From the NCBI RefSeq assembly GCF_964204645.1, contig NC_134035.1, positions 1,752,001-1,812,000 of the forward strand: 60,000 bases of DNA, given 5' to 3'. The stretch is from Tubulanus polymorphus. Lineage: Eukaryota > Nemertea > Palaeonemertea > Tubulaniformes > Tubulanidae. Numbering within the stretch: the stretch's first letter is position 1; each line of letters begins with the position of its first letter. Below the pieces are notes generated by a model that saw nothing but the letters and a program-made list of their open reading frames with translations, searched no databases and was not told the origin of the DNA. Of the stretch, positions 57,112-60,000 are shown one piece after another. Both the position numbers and the translations under genes were made by a program.

Positions 57112-58256
57112 CATCAATAGTCCTAACTAGACCGTACTTTAATAAGTTGGGACACTAGATTCTACACGAAATGGTTTCTTAGGCTCGGAGTGTGTACAAT
57201 AAGGAGTTGCATGTGTGGCAGCTGTGCTGTAGAATTTTCACAATTCTATGTGTATATAATAATAATAATAATAATAATATTAATGATAATAATATTTCAT
57301 CGTCTTCTAAGCTGGAGAAACGTATTCACGTATAGAAATAATGGAAACATCATGTAAGATATAACGATAACTATTAATGATGTCACTTGTTCAATCTACG
57401 TTCAACCAGTAGTAATTCAATATAAATGGTACATTGTTTATATGTAGATATCTAATCTCAAATCCATGAATGAATAGTATATGGAAAAAAAACTTTTTTT
57501 GTTGGTGTTACGAAAACTTATAATTTTACTCAATCCAGATATTTAAATAATAAAAATGACTGGTCTTTTAATCGTCGTCTTCGTGCGTCTTTTCTTTCGA
57601 ATGTCACCTGTAGAACTAGGTGCATCACTATCACTGCGGTTACACGATCAAGCCCTTTGAGCCGGTATAAACCTGTTAAGTTTGCGCTACAGCGCGTGTA
57701 TTCCGCTACGCCAGTTTTCTAGTTGAGGGAACATTTCGATCTTAAAATCCGGATTGACCGTGTTAGTTATTCAATTGGTAGATTTCGTTTGATTTAGGGT
57801 CCCTTACAAGCCCACCACACCCGCCTAATTCAATACATCGAGGTTTTGGAAATAACTTCATTACAAGGTTGAAGATCATTTCGTTTACGTTATGTGGTCG
57901 TTTTCCACTTGTATTGACACGTCCTTGAGTTTATTGTGATTCATTTCTCGGGTCGATGTTGATGTAGCTGTAAGTCCTCTAATTTGACGATCCCCGACCC
58001 GCGTGTCGACTAGATTAGAAAATAAGCACATTTCGAAACGCAAATCATCCAGATGAGAGTTCGGTCCTGGTATGCGAAGTGAAGCGGGCAGCTCATTAAC
58101 ATAAACATCTTTCGCAGTTACAACTTTGACGCTATCGATATCCTTCGGTTTGAACTTCCCTAGCTCTATCCCAGTAATGTAACGTGACGGTAATTTTTGT
58201 CTAACTTGTTATTGAATTAATGCAAACGAATACGTATATATATTTATCAATTTTTA

Positions 58257-58366
58257 GGGCCTGTTTTATAGACTGGCATTAACTTCAACCCGGGGGTTAA
58301 CTCAGTTGCAAATGAATTGAGTTAGCCCCCGGGTTAAAGATGATACCACTCAATAAAACTCGCCCC
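58257..58366. mobile_element. Short foldback element, copy 2
   Basis: GGGCCTGTTTTATAGACTGG to CTCAATAAAACTCGCCCC, with central AACCCGGGGGTTAACTCA pairing with TGAGTTAGCCCCCGGGTT. Same family and size as 55323-55431. Confidence 0.85.
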
Positions 58367-58904
58367 TCGAGGTCAGAAAACATACAGTCGTTTTTTTTAT
58401 ATGTTCAGTCGCCGCTTATACGATATTAAAATTACGTCGCCTGATTAACAAATATCTACGAGCCAAATCTATTAGGTTTTTCACTGAACCATAAAAGGAC
58501 AAAATGTTTAGCTTATAAACGAGAAATTAGCTTTTTTTCTGAATTCACAGATGTGGAATGTAATTGCATAAAATCATAAACCATCGCTCGTATCTGGATG
58601 ACATTGACTCCGGAGCTGCCAAGATAAGTTTTTGAAACGGGAATTCGCTACTCGACTATTAAAGACAATTTGGAATTCTCGAATTCATCGTTCACATCTG
58701 GATAAACTACAGCAACCAGTGTTAGAACTAATGATATCGTAGAATGGATTCTCGATTTCTGACGATGGCTAAGAAATCTGTTAGGAATAAACTGGTGTAT
58801 TAGACGAGAAGATACACAATATCCGTGTATGATGATGACGAGAGAAATCCCAGTAGCCAAGATTGAAAAATTCTATATCAGAATGATTGTATTTGAGAAA
58901 CTAG

Positions 58905-58990
58905 GAATATCCCCGATTCAAATATACCTCTTAAGCCTAATTCTTTCATAGAAAATTGTTTCTTTAATAGTTTCAGAGCATTTCTTTTCT
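58905..58990. repeat. Duplicated segment (partner at about 59697-59785)
   Basis: TCCCCGATTCAAATATAC, TTCTTTCATAGAAAATTGTT and TTTCAGAGCA recur in the same order about 790 bp downstream with 10-15% differences. Confidence 0.75.
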
Positions 58991-60000
58991 GGTTACAGTG
59001 TTATTAGTAGTTGAATGCACTATTTTAGAGAATAAAATCTAATTTGCTTGAAAATTTTCCTTTGGCATGTGAGCCTATCGCTTTACCGGATGCTAATACA
59101 TTCCGCTGACAAAAGAGTTCTATCAAAAATGTTTTGAAATTCGTTTAAAAAGATGTTCCCCTTCGAAAAACCTTAAACGATAGTAGGATTATTTATATAC
59201 AATGGAATTGTATCAAAAATTGAACGAAATTCGGCTAAGAAAAATATCTTTATTACTCGCATGCCACAGTATGATAGCGAGGCTGAGTAAGATATTTACC
59301 GTACAGTGCTGCCCCGATGAATTACGATAGCGGAATTTTTGTGAACTAAAATAGTGGTGCAAATTTACCGCCGGAATTTAAATTTCCTTATTACGTACAA
59401 TACGGACCAGTGTGTCGCCTAATTCTGATTGAATATGACACTATGAATACGTTCTGAATTTTGTATGATATTGCCTTATTTTTTGATGAAATATTTAATT
59501 CTTTTTAGCTGAAAATCACTTACTTATCATTTAATGTAGTATTTATATACAGAATAACATATTCATTTACATTTTTGAATAATAATTTATCATCAGAATT
59601 GACAAAATGTCCATATTTTTTCTTCGATGTATTCTAATTGCGCGCAAATAATCAGGGAACATACAAACACCTGTCGCTCTCTGCCAGACCATACTAGAAA
59701 TACCCCGATTCAAATTTACTCTTTCAAGTCTTATTCTTTTATAGAAAAATTGTTTGGTTCAAACGTTTCAGAGCAGTTTTCAGAGTTTGAGAATTTTCCT
59801 CGCAATCCGGCCCGCAAATCGGTAATTAGTTCGTCCACTACGGCTGTTTTAAGACTCTGGCAAGCGAGTATTATGTTAGTTAAAACGCTATCGTCATACA
59901 TAGGGGCAGCACTAGACGGTCGAGATTGAATTCATCGCGCTATTTTTACTGCGGAGCGGGCTCAATTCAATCGCTATTTCTTTATTTACAGTGAACTATT

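Larger units (their letters stand above)
52367..60000. other. 3' flank of PLCL; no further gene recognised
   Basis: Probably includes the PLCL 3' UTR at its start. Possible poly(A) signals are ATTAAA at 53029-53034 and AATAAA at 57549-57554; neither is supported by context. An (AAT)n tract lies at about 57257-57286. Short frames up to 100 codons (59627-59929 and others) carry no known domain. Confidence 0.5.

Noticed and set aside
59627-59929. 100-codon frame near the right end as a gene
   Set aside because: No known motif, and part of it lies in a duplicated non-coding segment; left as unannotated.

Overview
This is a metazoan nuclear window. The coding signal is broken into short exons with GT-AG introns, and the rest is dense in minisatellites, microsatellites and short non-autonomous DNA transposons. 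No bacterial or organellar gene organisation is seen. Codon content and protein similarity fit an invertebrate, perhaps a marine lophotrochozoan, but the phylum cannot be fixed from this sequence alone.

The window holds one gene that can be supported well: a phospholipase C-like gene of the PLCL/PRIP (phospholipase C-related but catalytically inactive protein) family on the + strand, from a proposed start codon at 19663 to a stop codon at 52364-52366. I assembled 27 coding exons (3162 nt, 1053 residues) whose splice phases all agree. Domain order is: short N-terminal tail with a PP1-type docking motif, PH domain, EF-hand region, PLC X box, acidic linker, PLC Y box, C2 domain, and the helical PLCL C-terminal region. 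Exons 2-27 are secure. Exon 1 is an inference from phase, motif and an upstream in-frame stop. The most striking point is that the residues needed for PLC catalysis all appear intact (equivalents of PLC-delta1 His311, Asn312, Glu341, Asp343, His356 and Glu390), although vertebrate PLCL proteins have lost catalysis. A second point is a 111-nt exon (exon 22) with no counterpart in the vertebrate proteins as I recall them, whose removal leaves a perfect alignment.

Layout. 1-5.5 kb: several unrelated tandem arrays (20, 110, 69, 31 and 35 bp units) and a Harbinger-type MITE with a 38-bp perfect palindrome. 5.5-19.6 kb: no supportable gene; foldback and TTAA-flanked MITEs, a 50-bp array of about 15 units, and a degenerate repeat just upstream of exon 1. 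19.7-33.5 kb: large first intron with a tRNA-derived SINE, a 40-bp array, a Penelope-like GIY-YIG remnant, microsatellites and MITEs. 33.5-52.4 kb: exons 2-27, with a small array of CTCF-consensus-like sites directly before exon 2. 52.4-60 kb: 3' flank, possibly including the 3' UTR, with more MITEs and two copies of a short foldback element; no further gene seen.

At least nine copies or fragments of one TTAA-flanked, CCCTTTCAG-ended (piggyBac-type) MITE lie across the window, four of them inside PLCL introns. All family comparisons are from memory; no search was run.
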